Source: Flavobacterium silvaticum
GTDB taxonomy: Bacteria > Bacteroidota > Bacteroidia > Flavobacteriales > Flavobacteriaceae
NCBI RefSeq assembly: GCF_012911565.1
Contig: NZ_JAAMPU010000104.1
Location: forward strand, 1 to 64,000
DNA length: 64,000 bases
Reading direction: 5' to 3'
The first letter of the stretch is position 1; each line of letters begins with the position of its first letter. A program made the position numbers and the translations under genes. Shown in pieces: positions 34,243 to 43,624 of this stretch. The notes under the pieces were generated by a model. It was given only the letters and a program-made list of their open reading frames with translations, searched no databases and was not told the DNA's origin.

Positions 34243-35691
34243 TCAATAAAACGTGTAGCGTCTTACATTGGAAATATACTTGGCCAGACGAATTACCTGG
34301 TGGCTGTATCCGAATTCATTATCATACCAAACATACAACACAATATTTTTCCCGTCAGGTGAAACGATGGTCGCATTGCTGTCAAAAATAGATGGTGCCG
34401 ATGTGCCTACGATATCAGATGAAACCAATTCGTTATTCAATGAATATTTGATCTGTTCGACCAATTCACCTTCGAGTGCATATTTTTTCAGAATCGCATT
34501 TACCTTATCGATAGTCGTCTTTTTTCCGACTTCAAGATTGAGCACGACCAAAGATCCGTTCGGCACAGGCACACGGATGGCATTCGAGGTCAGTTTTCCT
34601 TCCAAAGATGGCAATGCCTTGGCCACAGCACTTCCGGCACCGGTTTCGGTAATGACCATATTCAAAGCCGCAGCACGTCCACGACGGTATTTCTTGTGCA
34701 TATTGTCAACCAGGTTCTGGTCGTTGGTGTAGGCGTGGATGGTTTCGAGATGGCCTTTGATGATGCCGAGCGTATCTTCTACAGCCTTCAAAACCGGTGT
34801 AATCGCGTTAGTCGTGCACGAAGCAGCCGATACGACGAGGTTGTCGTCCGGTTTATAAGCCGAATGATTGACACCGTGAACAATATTCGGGATGCCTTTT
34901 CCGGGTGCGGTCAGCAACACGCGTTCGACCCCGACAGATTTTAGATGGCGTTCGAGTTGTTCCTTGGTCGTAAATGCACCTGTGTTGTCGATTACCAAAG
35001 CATTTTCGATTCCGTATTTGGTGTAATCGATGTCTTCCGGTTGGGCTGCGCTGATGATATGGACGGTAGTTCCATTGATGATAAGCGCCTGTTTGGAGGC
35101 ATCTGCGACTACAGATCCTTCAAAGTCTCCGTGAACCGAATCATAACGCAACAACGAAGCGCGTTTTTCCAAAGTAGCCGCGTCATTTTTATCACGCACC
35201 ACGATGGCACGAAGACGCAGTTGTGTCCCTTTTCCGGTTTTCGACATGAGTTCACGTGCCAGTATTCGCCCGATTCGCCCGAATCCGTAAAGCACCACAT
35301 CTTTGGGGCCGTTATTCTTGAAGTCTTTTGCTTTGCCGAGTTTGTCGATTACAAATGCCTTCGCGTTGTTTTTGGTATTGTCGCCTTTGCGGTATTCGAA
35401 CGTCAGTTTGCCGATGTCTAGTTTTGCCGGTGGCAGATCGAGGTCAAGCATAGCTTTGGCGATTTCGACCGAATCGAAAATAGAAATCGGTTTTCCGACG
35501 AATTCGGCTGCATAATCGTGCAGGTTGATGATATCGCTCACGTTGCGGTTGATGAGCTGGTTGCGGAACAAAACTATTTCTATCGATTTGTCATACCAAA
35601 GATCACTGATGATCCTGATGAATTCAACGGCCGCACGGCGTCTGTGCGTTTGCAGATTTACTTCTTTTTCGTACTGGGTCAATGTTGTCAT
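34243..35691 (-). CDS. gap: Glyceraldehyde-3-phosphate dehydrogenase, long form
   Basis: 482 residues, against about 335 for the common enzyme; the extra part is an N-terminal domain of about 130 residues before the NAD-binding fold (VVLYGFGRIGRILAREL). The catalytic site SAASCTTNAITPVLK, TIHAYTNDQN and WYDNEFGYSHQV are intact. It oxidises glyceraldehyde 3-phosphate to 1,3-bisphosphoglycerate in glycolysis or runs the reverse in gluconeogenesis. The long form is one I associate with Bacteroidota. It has its own -7 element and terminator. Confidence 0.93.
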   Translation of the reverse strand: MTTLTQYEKEVNLQTHRRRAAVEFIRIISDLWYDKSIEIVLFRNQLINRNVSDIINLHDYAAEFVGKPISIFDSVEIAKAMLDLDLPPAKLDIGKLTFEYRKGDNTKNNAKAFVIDKLGKAKDFKNNGPKDVVLYGFGRIGRILARELMSKTGKGTQLRLRAIVVRDKNDAATLEKRASLLRYDSVHGDFEGSVVADASKQALIINGTTVHIISAAQPEDIDYTKYGIENALVIDNTGAFTTKEQLERHLKSVGVERVLLTAPGKGIPNIVHGVNHSAYKPDDNLVVSAASCTTNAITPVLKAVEDTLGIIKGHLETIHAYTNDQNLVDNMHKKYRRGRAAALNMVITETGAGSAVAKALPSLEGKLTSNAIRVPVPNGSLVVLNLEVGKKTTIDKVNAILKKYALEGELVEQIKYSLNNELVSSDIVGTSAPSIFDSNATIVSPDGKNIVLYVWYDNEFGYSHQVIRLAKYISNVRRYTFY

Positions 35692-35717
35692 GAAGGATTT
35701 GTAGTTGGATTTTGCGG

Positions 35718-35725
35718 CAAAAGTA
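35718..35725 (-). promoter_or_regulatory. GAPDH -7 promoter element
   Basis: Minus-strand TACTTTTG fits TAnnTTTG, 26 bases before the GAPDH start codon. Confidence 0.55.
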
Positions 35726-35810
35726 GGTAATAGCTTAGAGTTGCGAAAACGATTGCGTAAAATAATTTGCCAACAGATTTAAAGTTCGGAAGGTTGGCTT
35801 CATTGGATAA

Positions 35811-35841
35811 AAAAAAGCCGCCTGAAAAGGCAGCTTCTTTA
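35811..35841 (-). terminator. HtrA terminator
   Basis: Minus strand: AAGCTGCC pairs with GGCGGCTT (one wobble) over a short loop and runs into eight T. It starts about 20 bases past the protease stop at 35862. Confidence 0.8.
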
Positions 35842-35861
35842 ATTTGCTGTTATATTGTTTG

Positions 35862-37259
35862 TCACAGAATCACACGCACCATTTCACCTTGTGCCGTAAT
35901 AAGCTGGACTTGTACCGATTGATTGTCGTCGATATCATCGATCAGTTTTCCGACACTTTCCACATCAGAAACCTTTACATTTCCAATCGAAAGGATTACA
36001 CCGCCTTTGAGTTCTTCGGTGTATTGTGCCAGACGTTCGTTGTTTACATCTTCAATCTTGACGCCGTATTGGGTGCGGAATTTTTTCTTCTCGGCAGCAC
36101 TTAGGTTGGAAAGTGACATGCCTTTGAATTCAACTGCGGCATAATCGTTTTTGATGAGTTTCACCGGAGTCGAATAGGTTTTTCCATCGCGAATATATGT
36201 TACCTGAACAATGTCGTTCGGGCGTTTGGTATTGATGACGCCAGTAAAATCAGCATAAGAAGAAATGGTGTGTTTGTCTATGTCCACAATAACGTCGCCT
36301 GCTTCGATTCCGGCTTTTTCAGCACCCGATTTTGGAGTGACTTCGCCAACATAAAAACCTTGGGTCTGTGAAACTTTGAGTTCTTTGGAAGCGGCGCTGT
36401 TAAGCTCGGCACCCCGTATTCCCATCACGGCACGTTGGACGTTTCCATATTCCATGATATCTTCAATGATTTTACGCGCAATGTTCGATGGAACTGCAAA
36501 CGAATAGCCTACATAAGAACCGGTCATAGAAGAAATCATCGTGTTGATCCCAACGAGTTCGCCATGTGTGTTGACGAGTGCGCCACCTGAATTTCCAGGA
36601 TTGACGGCGGCATCGGTCTGGATGAACGACTGGATCCCGTCATTGGCTAAATTCCTTGCTTTTGCCGATACGATCCCGGCGGTAACGGTAGAAGTGAGGT
36701 TGTACGGATTTCCGACAGCAAGCACCCATTCGCCTACCTTAATGTCATCTGAATTCGCGAAAGTCGTGTACGGAAGCTTGCCGTCTGCATCGATTTTCAA
36801 TAGCGCAATATCCATTTTTGAATCGGTGCCTATGAGTTTGGCTTTGTACGATTGCTTGTTGTTTAGCGTCACTTCAAGTTCTGATGCACCTTGTATCACG
36901 TGATTATTGGTGACAATGTAACCGTCTTCTGAAATAATAACGCCCGAGCCTGTCCCAACCTGTTCCTGTTGCTGGCCGCCTCGGTATCCGTAGAAATATT
37001 CCATCATCGGGTTGGAAACGGTACGGTAAGAAGTGTTTTTGACGTGGACCACATAATGGACGGCTTTGTCAGCAGCCTGGGTGAAGTCTACGGTTTCCGC
37101 TCCGCCCATGGAGACATTTCGGGAGTAATTTTCAGGAGCGGAAGTAGTTATGGATTTTTTATTGTCGAAGAAATCTTCGTTAGAAAGTAATTTGTAGGCG
37201 CCCAATGTTGTAGCGCCACTTAGTAATGCAACTAAGAATAAACGGGAGAACCTTTTCAT
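35862..37259 (-). CDS. HtrA/Deg-family periplasmic serine protease
   Basis: 465 residues. An N-terminal export signal or anchor (FLVALLSGATTLGAYKLL) is followed by a trypsin-like domain with His in VTNNHVI, Asp in MDIALLKI and Ser in NPGNSGGALV. Two PDZ domains follow (near 280-370, GFYVGEVTPKSGAEKAG, and near 400-460). It should degrade or refold damaged envelope proteins. The divergent 199-bp space to dapF probably carries its stress-responsive promoter, but I recognise no specific site. Confidence 0.93.
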   Translation of the reverse strand: MKRFSRLFLVALLSGATTLGAYKLLSNEDFFDNKKSITTSAPENYSRNVSMGGAETVDFTQAADKAVHYVVHVKNTSYRTVSNPMMEYFYGYRGGQQQEQVGTGSGVIISEDGYIVTNNHVIQGASELEVTLNNKQSYKAKLIGTDSKMDIALLKIDADGKLPYTTFANSDDIKVGEWVLAVGNPYNLTSTVTAGIVSAKARNLANDGIQSFIQTDAAVNPGNSGGALVNTHGELVGINTMISSMTGSYVGYSFAVPSNIARKIIEDIMEYGNVQRAVMGIRGAELNSAASKELKVSQTQGFYVGEVTPKSGAEKAGIEAGDVIVDIDKHTISSYADFTGVINTKRPNDIVQVTYIRDGKTYSTPVKLIKNDYAAVEFKGMSLSNLSAAEKKKFRTQYGVKIEDVNNERLAQYTEELKGGVILSIGNVKVSDVESVGKLIDDIDDNQSVQVQLITAQGEMVRVIL

Positions 37260-37446
37260 GTTATAAATTAATTTTGGTCGATTTATGAAGCCTTGTCAAT
37301 TAAATGTTTCGGGGCTTCGGTTTGTTTGATGAATTATTCGGTATTTAACTATAATGATTAGTTAACCGTAAAAGTATTTTGAATATTGTCCGGCTGAATT
37401 CACTTTAACCGAGGTTTAACAATGCACTCCGTTAACCGATTCTTCG

Positions 37447-37454
37447 TAATTTTG
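37447..37454 (+). promoter_or_regulatory. dapF -7 element abutting the start codon
   Basis: TAATTTTG ends 4 bases before ATG 37459. With transcription starting a few bases past the -7 element, the mRNA would have almost no leader. Confidence 0.55.
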
Positions 37455-37458
37455 CACC

Positions 37459-38241
37459 ATGCAAATCCACTTTGAAAAATACCAGGGAACAGGCAATGAT
37501 TTTATTATGGTAGACGATCGTTCGCTCACCTTTCCCCAAAATGATACCAGCCTCATTGCCAGGCTCTGCGACCGCCGTTTTGGCATTGGGGCAGATGGTT
37601 TGATCCTGCTTCAGGATGACAAAATTTCCGGATTGAAAATGGTGTATTATAATTCAGATGGCAATACGAGTTCGATGTGCGGAAATGGCGGACGGTGTTT
37701 TGCGGCTTTTGCAAAGAAACTGGGATTGGTTTCAGATTCGATTGCATTCGATGCTGCGGACGGACCACATTCGGCTACAATCGCATCAGACGGAACCGTG
37801 TCTTTAGGAATGGCAGATGTAAGCCGGATTGATATTTTTCCCGATCATACGTTTCTCGACACCGGCTCGCCCCATCATATTGAGATGTCTGATAACCTGA
37901 TGAAAATTGATATCAGGAAACAAGGTGCCGAAATCCGATACGGAGAACTTTACGGAACCGCCGGCAGCAACGTCAATTTCGTGCACCCGGAAACCGATGG
38001 GACTTTCTCGATCCGTACGTATGAAAGAGGCGTGGAAGACGAAACACTTTCGTGCGGAACCGGTGCGACTGCGGCAGCGATTGCCATGCATGTATTGGGC
38101 AAGACATCACGAAACCGTATCGGGATAAACGTGATGGGCGGAAAGCTCGAAGTTGATTTTACAGCGAAAGCCGGGAAATACACCGACGTACTTTTGATCG
38201 GCCCCGCGGAATTCGTCTTCAAAGGAGAAATTACATGCTGA
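37459..38241 (+). CDS. dapF: Diaminopimelate epimerase
   Basis: 260 residues. It converts LL- to meso-diaminopimelate for lysine and peptidoglycan synthesis. Both catalytic cysteines are in place: SSMCGNGGRCFAAF and ETLSCGTGATAAAI; the start QIHFEKYQGTGNDFIMVDD is the family N-terminus. It overlaps the GNAT gene by 7 bases and heads a tight four-gene operon with mltG, so cell-wall precursor supply and wall processing are linked here. Confidence 0.96.
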   Translation: MQIHFEKYQGTGNDFIMVDDRSLTFPQNDTSLIARLCDRRFGIGADGLILLQDDKISGLKMVYYNSDGNTSSMCGNGGRCFAAFAKKLGLVSDSIAFDAADGPHSATIASDGTVSLGMADVSRIDIFPDHTFLDTGSPHHIEMSDNLMKIDIRKQGAEIRYGELYGTAGSNVNFVHPETDGTFSIRTYERGVEDETLSCGTGATAAAIAMHVLGKTSRNRIGINVMGGKLEVDFTAKAGKYTDVLLIGPAEFVFKGEITC

Positions 38242-38765
38242 TAGGAAAAGACGTTTATTTACGGGCGCTCGAACCCGAAGATCTGTCGTTCATCTACACC
38301 GTCGAAAACGATACGTCGCTTTGGGAAGTCAGCAATACACAGACGCCTTACAGCCGTTTCCTGATTAAGCAATATCTCGAAAACGCACATCAGGATATTT
38401 ACCAGGCCAAACAATTGCGTATGGCCGTTTGCCTTAACGGAAGCCTGAAAGCTGTCGGGCTCATCGATTTGTTCGATTATGACCCGAGGCATCTGAGAGC
38501 CGGAATCGGAATCGTAATCCGCAATGAAACCGACCGCAATTCAGGATACGGAAGCCAGGCATTGGAACTGCTTATCGATTATTCATTCACCCATTTAGGG
38601 CTGCAACAACTTTACGCTAATATTGATCCGGCCAATACGCCGAGTGTGTCGCTTTTTACTAAATTTGGCTTCGAGATCATCGGCGTCAAAAAACAGTGGA
38701 ACCGAATCAACGGCCAGTTCAAAGATGAAGCCCTGTATCAACTAATCAACTCGAATTTTAAGTGA
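38235..38765 (+). CDS. GNAT-family N-acetyltransferase (RimJ/RimL type)
   Basis: 176 residues. KDVYLRALEPEDLSFIYTVE is the typical N-terminus; the acetyl-CoA site region is IVIRNETDRNSGYGSQALEL, and LYANIDPANTPSVSLFTKFG is the late conserved block. The substrate is unknown. It overlaps dapF by 7 bases and the next gene by 4 bases. Confidence 0.88.
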   Translation: MLIGKDVYLRALEPEDLSFIYTVENDTSLWEVSNTQTPYSRFLIKQYLENAHQDIYQAKQLRMAVCLNGSLKAVGLIDLFDYDPRHLRAGIGIVIRNETDRNSGYGSQALELLIDYSFTHLGLQQLYANIDPANTPSVSLFTKFGFEIIGVKKQWNRINGQFKDEALYQLINSNFK

Positions 38766-39802
38766 AAGCCAAAAAAATAATAGGCATCGTTTCGGTCATC
38801 ATCGTTACAGTTGCCATCGCTTACGGATACAAATTATACAGTGATATTTTTGCATCGAATACCAGTTTCAATGAGCCGGAAGTAGCTGTTTTTGTTCCGA
38901 CTAATGCCAATTTTGAAGTCGTAAAAGACCTGTTGAAACCGTATGTCAAGGATATCGAAAAAATACAATCGGTAGCCGAGAAGAAATCGTTTGTCACCAA
39001 TGTAAAAGCCGGAAAGTTCATTCTTAAAAAAGGAATGAACAGCAACGACATCATCAATGCGATGCGTCAGCCGGTAGCCATAAAAATCAATTTCAACAAC
39101 CAGGAACGGCTTGAAGATCTGGCAGGAAGGATCGGACAACAAATCGAAGCCGACAGCACAAGCCTGATGAAATCGTTCCTCGATCCGGAATTTTTGAAGG
39201 AGAACGGATTCAATGAAGACAATGTACTGAGTATGTTCATCCCGAACCAATATGAGTTCTTCTGGAATACGAACGCCGATAAATTCCGCGATCGTATGGC
39301 CAAGGAATACCGAAAGTTCTGGAACGAAGACCGGACGAAAAAAGCAGAAGCACTCGGGTTGACGCCACTGCAGGTTTCGGCACTCGCATCTATCGTCCAT
39401 AAAGAAACCGTCAAGACCGATGAGCGTCCGCGTGTGGCAGGGGTATATCTGAACCGACTCAACAAGGGCATCAAGCTGGAGGCTGACCCGACCGTAATCT
39501 ATTCGGTCAAGAAGAATGCAAACGATTACAGCCTTGTCATCAAACGTGTCCTTAACAAAGACCTCGCAACAGATTCTCCATACAATACCTACATGTACGC
39601 CGGTTTGCCTCCTGGCCCGATCGCAATGCCTGATATCACGGCTATCGATGCCGTCCTGAATCCGGAAAAACACAAATACATATACTTCTGCGCGAGCGTG
39701 ACCAATTTCGGTTATCATGAATTCGCGATTACGCCGGCCGAACACGAGGCTAATCGTCAGAAATATGTCGCCTGGATCAACAGTCAGGGCATCAAAAGAT
39801 AA
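38762..39802 (+). CDS. mltG: Endolytic murein transglycosylase MltG
   Basis: 346 residues from GTG 38762, which overlaps the TGA of the preceding gene. One N-terminal membrane helix (IIGIVSVIIVTVAIAYGYKL) precedes the YceG domain. Catalytic region LASIVHKETVKTDERPRVAG contains the conserved Glu; LNKGIKLEADPTVIYS and YAGLPPGPIAMP are the other signatures. It cuts nascent glycan strands at the inner membrane and limits their length. Confidence 0.94.
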   Translation: MKAKKIIGIVSVIIVTVAIAYGYKLYSDIFASNTSFNEPEVAVFVPTNANFEVVKDLLKPYVKDIEKIQSVAEKKSFVTNVKAGKFILKKGMNSNDIINAMRQPVAIKINFNNQERLEDLAGRIGQQIEADSTSLMKSFLDPEFLKENGFNEDNVLSMFIPNQYEFFWNTNADKFRDRMAKEYRKFWNEDRTKKAEALGLTPLQVSALASIVHKETVKTDERPRVAGVYLNRLNKGIKLEADPTVIYSVKKNANDYSLVIKRVLNKDLATDSPYNTYMYAGLPPGPIAMPDITAIDAVLNPEKHKYIYFCASVTNFGYHEFAITPAEHEANRQKYVAWINSQGIKR

Positions 39803-40710
39803 TGAAGGCGGTTTGGTTGTGCCTGCTATTGTGTTGCAGTGCCTGTGTTGGGCAAAGCGGAATCAATACATTTCTGACGCCTGCCGATTCGTTGCATACT
39901 TCCCGAAGAAACGGTGTCATTATTTCCCAGGCGGTTTTAGCTACGGCAACATATACGGCCTTGAGCAATTTGTGGTATAACGATTACCCGAAATCTGATT
40001 TCCATATCATAAAAGACGGTGGCGAATGGCTTCAGATGGATAAAGCCGGTCATGCCTTTTCATCATATAGTTTAAGCCGCATGAGTGGCGAACTTTACGA
40101 ATGGAGCGGAATGAGTCGCAACAACAAAATTATTTTTGGTACTGCGACAGGTTTTGTCTTTATCTCTGCAATCGAAATTTTTGACGGCTATTCGAGTAAA
40201 TGGGGTGCTTCCATGTCTGACATTGGAGCCAATGCGGCCGGAAGTTTACTTTATGCCGGACAGGAATTATTGTGGGACGACCAGCGTATCCTTATGAAGT
40301 TCTCGTTTCACACCACGCCTTATCCATCGGCTCGTCCAGAGGTTTTAGGAAGTACGATAAGCGAACAGATCGTGAAAGATTACAACGGGCAAACGTATTG
40401 GCTTTCGGTCAACCTGAATTCATTCTTAAAAACCAAATCTGTCCCAAATTGGCTTAACGTCGCTTTTGGTTATGGAGCCGAAGGAATGACGACGGGTGAG
40501 GAGTTTCCGCCTGCCAATTCGGTTTTCTTTGAACAGAAGAAACGCATCAGGCAATTTTACTTCAGCCTTGATGCCGATTTAACCCGTATCAAGACGAAAT
40601 CCCATGTGTTGAAAACTGTTTTTTCAGCAGTCAATACCATCAAAATCCCATTCCCGACCCTTGAGGTAAATGGCAATGGAAAGGCTTGCTTCCGCGGATT
40701 ATATTTTTAG
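39802..40710 (+). CDS. DUF2279 (YfiM-like) protein
   Basis: 302 residues with an N-terminal export signal (AVWLCLLLCCSACVGQS), possibly a lipoprotein because of Cys residues in that stretch. The motifs WLQMDKAGHAFSSYSLSRM and EIFDGYSSKWGASMSDIGAN are those I associate with DUF2279. Function is unknown. Its ATG overlaps the mltG stop (TAATG), so it is the fourth gene of the dapF operon. Confidence 0.8.
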   Translation: MKAVWLCLLLCCSACVGQSGINTFLTPADSLHTSRRNGVIISQAVLATATYTALSNLWYNDYPKSDFHIIKDGGEWLQMDKAGHAFSSYSLSRMSGELYEWSGMSRNNKIIFGTATGFVFISAIEIFDGYSSKWGASMSDIGANAAGSLLYAGQELLWDDQRILMKFSFHTTPYPSARPEVLGSTISEQIVKDYNGQTYWLSVNLNSFLKTKSVPNWLNVAFGYGAEGMTTGEEFPPANSVFFEQKKRIRQFYFSLDADLTRIKTKSHVLKTVFSAVNTIKIPFPTLEVNGNGKACFRGLYF

Positions 40711-40752
40711 AAAATATTAACTGCCTGATTTTCAATATTAAAATAATTGCCT

Positions 40753-40760
40753 TATATTTG
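40753..40760 (+). promoter_or_regulatory. -7 element of the lysozyme-like gene
   Basis: TATATTTG fits TAnnTTTG; the leader to ATG 40892 would be about 125 bases, long for this genome. It contains a short G/C-rich near-palindrome (GTTGCCACGTGTTGC, about 40848-40862). Confidence 0.55.
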
Positions 40761-40891
40761 CCCCCGCAGAAATTTTCTGTTCGATACTCTATAATGGAAT
40801 GACTTTCAGTTCGCTGATCCAATCCCAGAGTTAAGCCAAAACAGGTGTTGCCACGTGTTGCAGTGATGTCGGCAGAAAGAAAAAACAATGA

Positions 40892-41533
40892 ATGTTTACC
40901 AAATGGGCATACTTCGCAGGAATTTTTACCCTAGTACTAACGCTAAGTTCGGGTCTAAAACCACTTAGTATTTCAGACATCGAGTGGTTCCATACTACTC
41001 ACGACGGACTAACCTACTCGTTACCGTCACAGGATAAGGCAGACTACTCCGTATCTACGACCAGCTTGCTTTTTCCAGGGAAAATCTTTACCGCTTTCAA
41101 AGAGGCGATTGCCTTCAAAGAATCACAAGGACAATACAGATTGGTGAATTCTTACGGATATATGGGCAAATATCAATTTGGCAAAACGGCTCTTCGTGCC
41201 ATCGGAATCAAAGACTACTCGAATTTCCTTAAAAACCCGGAATTGCAGGAACGCGCTTTTGTCGCTTTATGTGCCAAAAACAAATATGAACTGCGCAATG
41301 AAATCCAGAAATACGATGGAAAAGTTGTCGGTGGTGTGAAAGTTACGGAATCAGGAATGCTTGCTGCAGCACATTTGCTCGGAGCCGGATCTGTAAAAAA
41401 ATACCTCAAATCGAACGGAAATACCAGAATCCGCGATGGATACGGAACGTCACTCAGAAGTTATATGCGTAACTACGGCGGATATGAAACTTCGCAAATC
41501 GAAGCAGACGCCAATGCAATGGCAAGGATGTAA
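40892..41533 (+). CDS. Exported lysozyme/transglycosylase-like protein
   Basis: 213 residues. A signal or anchor (WAYFAGIFTLVLTLSSGL) is followed by a domain starting FKEAIAFKESQGQYRLVN with SYGYMGKYQFGKTALRAIG. The Glu in AFKESQG and the Tyr-rich turn resemble the active site of goose-type lysozymes and lytic transglycosylases. A role in peptidoglycan cleavage is likely, but no cell-wall binding domain is visible. It has its own promoter and a terminator at 41553. Confidence 0.65.
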   Translation: MFTKWAYFAGIFTLVLTLSSGLKPLSISDIEWFHTTHDGLTYSLPSQDKADYSVSTTSLLFPGKIFTAFKEAIAFKESQGQYRLVNSYGYMGKYQFGKTALRAIGIKDYSNFLKNPELQERAFVALCAKNKYELRNEIQKYDGKVVGGVKVTESGMLAAAHLLGAGSVKKYLKSNGNTRIRDGYGTSLRSYMRNYGGYETSQIEADANAMARM

Positions 41534-41552
41534 TGTGCTAAAATAAATATAG

Positions 41553-41582
41553 AAAAGCCGGCCATTTGGAACCGGCTTTTTT
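41553..41582. terminator. Bidirectional terminator
   Basis: AAAAGCCGG (41553-41561) pairs perfectly with CCGGCTTTT (41572-41580), with T-runs on both strands, between the convergent lysozyme-like and DJ-1-like genes. Confidence 0.85.
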
Positions 41583-41595
41583 GTTTATGGAAAGA

Positions 41596-42342
41596 TCAGT
41601 TCAATCCTTTCGCAATCAATTTACCTACTTGGGTCGCCGAAGCCGGGTTCTGTCCGGTAATGATGCGTTGGTCAGAAACGGCAAATTCCTGCCACATAGC
41701 CGTCTTTTCATATCTTCCGCCGCGTTCGATAAGTTTTGATTCTAAAAGGAACGGAACAATATTTTCGAGTTTTACAGCTTTTTCTTCTTCATTCGTGAAT
41801 CCGCTGACCCGTTTCCCATCGACAAGATACTTGCCGTTGCTGAGCTTGATGTTGACGATGCCGGCTGGGCCATGACATACCGCTGCTACGATTCCACCAT
41901 TTTCATAAATCAAGGCAGCTATGTTTTGCAGCTCCTTGTTATCGGGCAAATCCCACATGGCTCCGTGTCCACCGGCGTAATAAATGGCTATATAGTTTGC
42001 AGGATTTACTTCGGACGGTTTCAGCGTATGTTCAATCTTGTTCCGATACACCGGATTTTCCCAGAATTCCTTGTTGATGGGGTCGTTGAGGTCGAATCCG
42101 TCCACCGGAGCTTTTCCGCCTTTAGGGCTGACGAAATCTATTTCATATCCTTCGGCTGTAAGTATATGCCACGGATGTGAAACCTCGGACAGATAAAAGC
42201 CTGTCGGTTCGCCGGTATCTCCTTTTTTGTCATGGCTCGTAACCACGAATAAGATTTTCTTGTTCATTGTCTTTTGTTTTGAAGTTTGGGCAGAGCCGAT
42301 TACCGAAAGGATCAGCGCTACGATGATGGATATTAGCCTCAT
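41596..42342 (-). CDS. DJ-1/PfpI-family protein, exported
   Basis: 248 residues with an N-terminal export signal ending SAQ. The glutamine amidotransferase-like domain has its nucleophile elbow in AAVCHGPAGI, and IYYAGGHGAMWDLP is the Hsp31-type block. Hsp31/DJ-1 proteins act as chaperones or glyoxalase/deglycase enzymes. Its ATG overlaps the stop of the quinone reductase gene (TAATG), suggesting a joint redox or carbonyl-stress role. Confidence 0.85.
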   Translation of the reverse strand: MRLISIIVALILSVIGSAQTSKQKTMNKKILFVVTSHDKKGDTGEPTGFYLSEVSHPWHILTAEGYEIDFVSPKGGKAPVDGFDLNDPINKEFWENPVYRNKIEHTLKPSEVNPANYIAIYYAGGHGAMWDLPDNKELQNIAALIYENGGIVAAVCHGPAGIVNIKLSNGKYLVDGKRVSGFTNEEEKAVKLENIVPFLLESKLIERGGRYEKTAMWQEFAVSDQRIITGQNPASATQVGKLIAKGLN

Positions 42343-42974
42343 TATTGATGTGTTTCGATTACAGATTCAGATTTCAATTCGCCGATTGTTTTCTTAAGAT
42401 GTTCCAGATATTGGATCCGGTAGGATTCGAAGCGTTCCAGTTCAAGGTTTTTCTCCACATCATGAAAATGAAAGCTTTCAAGCCGTTGCAACGATAGAAA
42501 AGCATTCATTTTGTGGAATCCGAAAAGTACGCCGTCATCGACACTAGTCTGCCCGAAAAATTCGTCTTCCAGCGTAAAGGCTGCGGCAGGCGCATTCCAG
42601 GTCGAGGTAACCAGATAGCTTTTCCCCTGAAGCAAGCCGGCGGTTCCGTAATTGCGATTGGGATTGTCCATTTTTCGGCCATCGCTGTAATACAATCCTT
42701 TGCGATGTCCGACAGTCAGTACATGGTCAAGATATTCCTTGAGTTTATGAGGTAACGAAAACCACCAGATTGGGAAATGATAGATGATGACATCGGCCCA
42801 GACAAAATTTTCGACTTCTTTTTCAGGATTATAAGAGGTGTTGATGTCTGTAATCCGGATGTCGTATTTGGAATCTGATGAAAAAAAATCTTTGTCCCAT
42901 TCCGTAATGGCTTTATTCAGTTTTCCTCCCGAATGTGCAAAAACCTGGGCTCCGTTGATGATGAAAATGTTCAT
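42342..42974 (-). CDS. MdaB-like NAD(P)H:quinone oxidoreductase
   Basis: 210 residues from ATG 42974 (an in-frame ATG at 42998 is less likely, since MNIFIINGAQ is the usual start). Flavodoxin-like fold; the flavin-binding block is YHFPIWWFSLPHKLKEYLDH and GLLQGKSYLVTSTWNAP matches the MdaB family. It reduces quinones by two electrons, protecting against redox cycling. A Crp/Fnr-family gene lies 85 bases upstream. Confidence 0.87.
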   Translation of the reverse strand: MNIFIINGAQVFAHSGGKLNKAITEWDKDFFSSDSKYDIRITDINTSYNPEKEVENFVWADVIIYHFPIWWFSLPHKLKEYLDHVLTVGHRKGLYYSDGRKMDNPNRNYGTAGLLQGKSYLVTSTWNAPAAAFTLEDEFFGQTSVDDGVLFGFHKMNAFLSLQRLESFHFHDVEKNLELERFESYRIQYLEHLKKTIGELKSESVIETHQ

Positions 42975-43059
42975 GTGCGTTCTGTTTTGATAGCACAAAT
43001 TTCATAAAGGGAAAGCGTTGGGGTCGGTGATATATGTCACTAAAATCAATTGACCTATG

Positions 43060-43623
43060 TCACTTTCCGGACAATCGGCTCAAGGTTTCGCGCGATACGC
43101 CAAGATAAGCGGCGATGAGTTTTTTGGGGACGCGCTGCAATAATTGCGGATAAGTAGCTATGAGTTGTTCGAATCTTTTTTCGGCAGAATTCGTAAGCAG
43201 CGAAAGCACTCTTTTTTGCAAACCGACGTAACCTGCATTGGATTTTTTTAGGAAAAATTGCTCCATTTTACGAAACTCGGCATGCAATCGGGTTTTATCT
43301 TCAAGGCTTAACGAAAGCACTTCGACATCTTCGAGGCATTCGATTGAAAGAATCGAATTTTCCCGTTTCCAGAAGGCGTTATAATCTGTAATCCACCAGT
43401 TTTCCCAGGCGAATTGAAGGATGTGTTCCTTTCCGTCAGCATCGGTAAACGAAGATTTCAAAAGGCCTGACAACACAAGGTATTCGTTTTTGGCCAAATC
43501 GCCTTCTTCGAGAATGACCTGATGTTTTTTGTATTTTTTGTAGACGAAGAAGGACTGAATCTGCTCAAATTCCTCATCGGTCAACGATATGATTTCCTCA
43601 AGATGTTGGCGAAACCGATGCAT
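43060..43623 (-). CDS. Crp/Fnr-family transcriptional regulator
   Basis: 187 residues. An N-terminal cyclic-nucleotide-binding-like barrel (KKHQVILEEGDLAKNEYLVL) is followed by a short C-terminal helix-turn-helix (PKKLIAAYLGVSRETLSRL). No cluster-binding cysteines are present at the N-terminus. It could control the adjacent quinone reductase and DJ-1 genes. Its ATG sits 1 base past the methylase gene's stop codon. Confidence 0.87.
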   Translation of the reverse strand: MHRFRQHLEEIISLTDEEFEQIQSFFVYKKYKKHQVILEEGDLAKNEYLVLSGLLKSSFTDADGKEHILQFAWENWWITDYNAFWKRENSILSIECLEDVEVLSLSLEDKTRLHAEFRKMEQFFLKKSNAGYVGLQKRVLSLLTNSAEKRFEQLIATYPQLLQRVPKKLIAAYLGVSRETLSRLSGK

Positions 43624-43624
43624 G

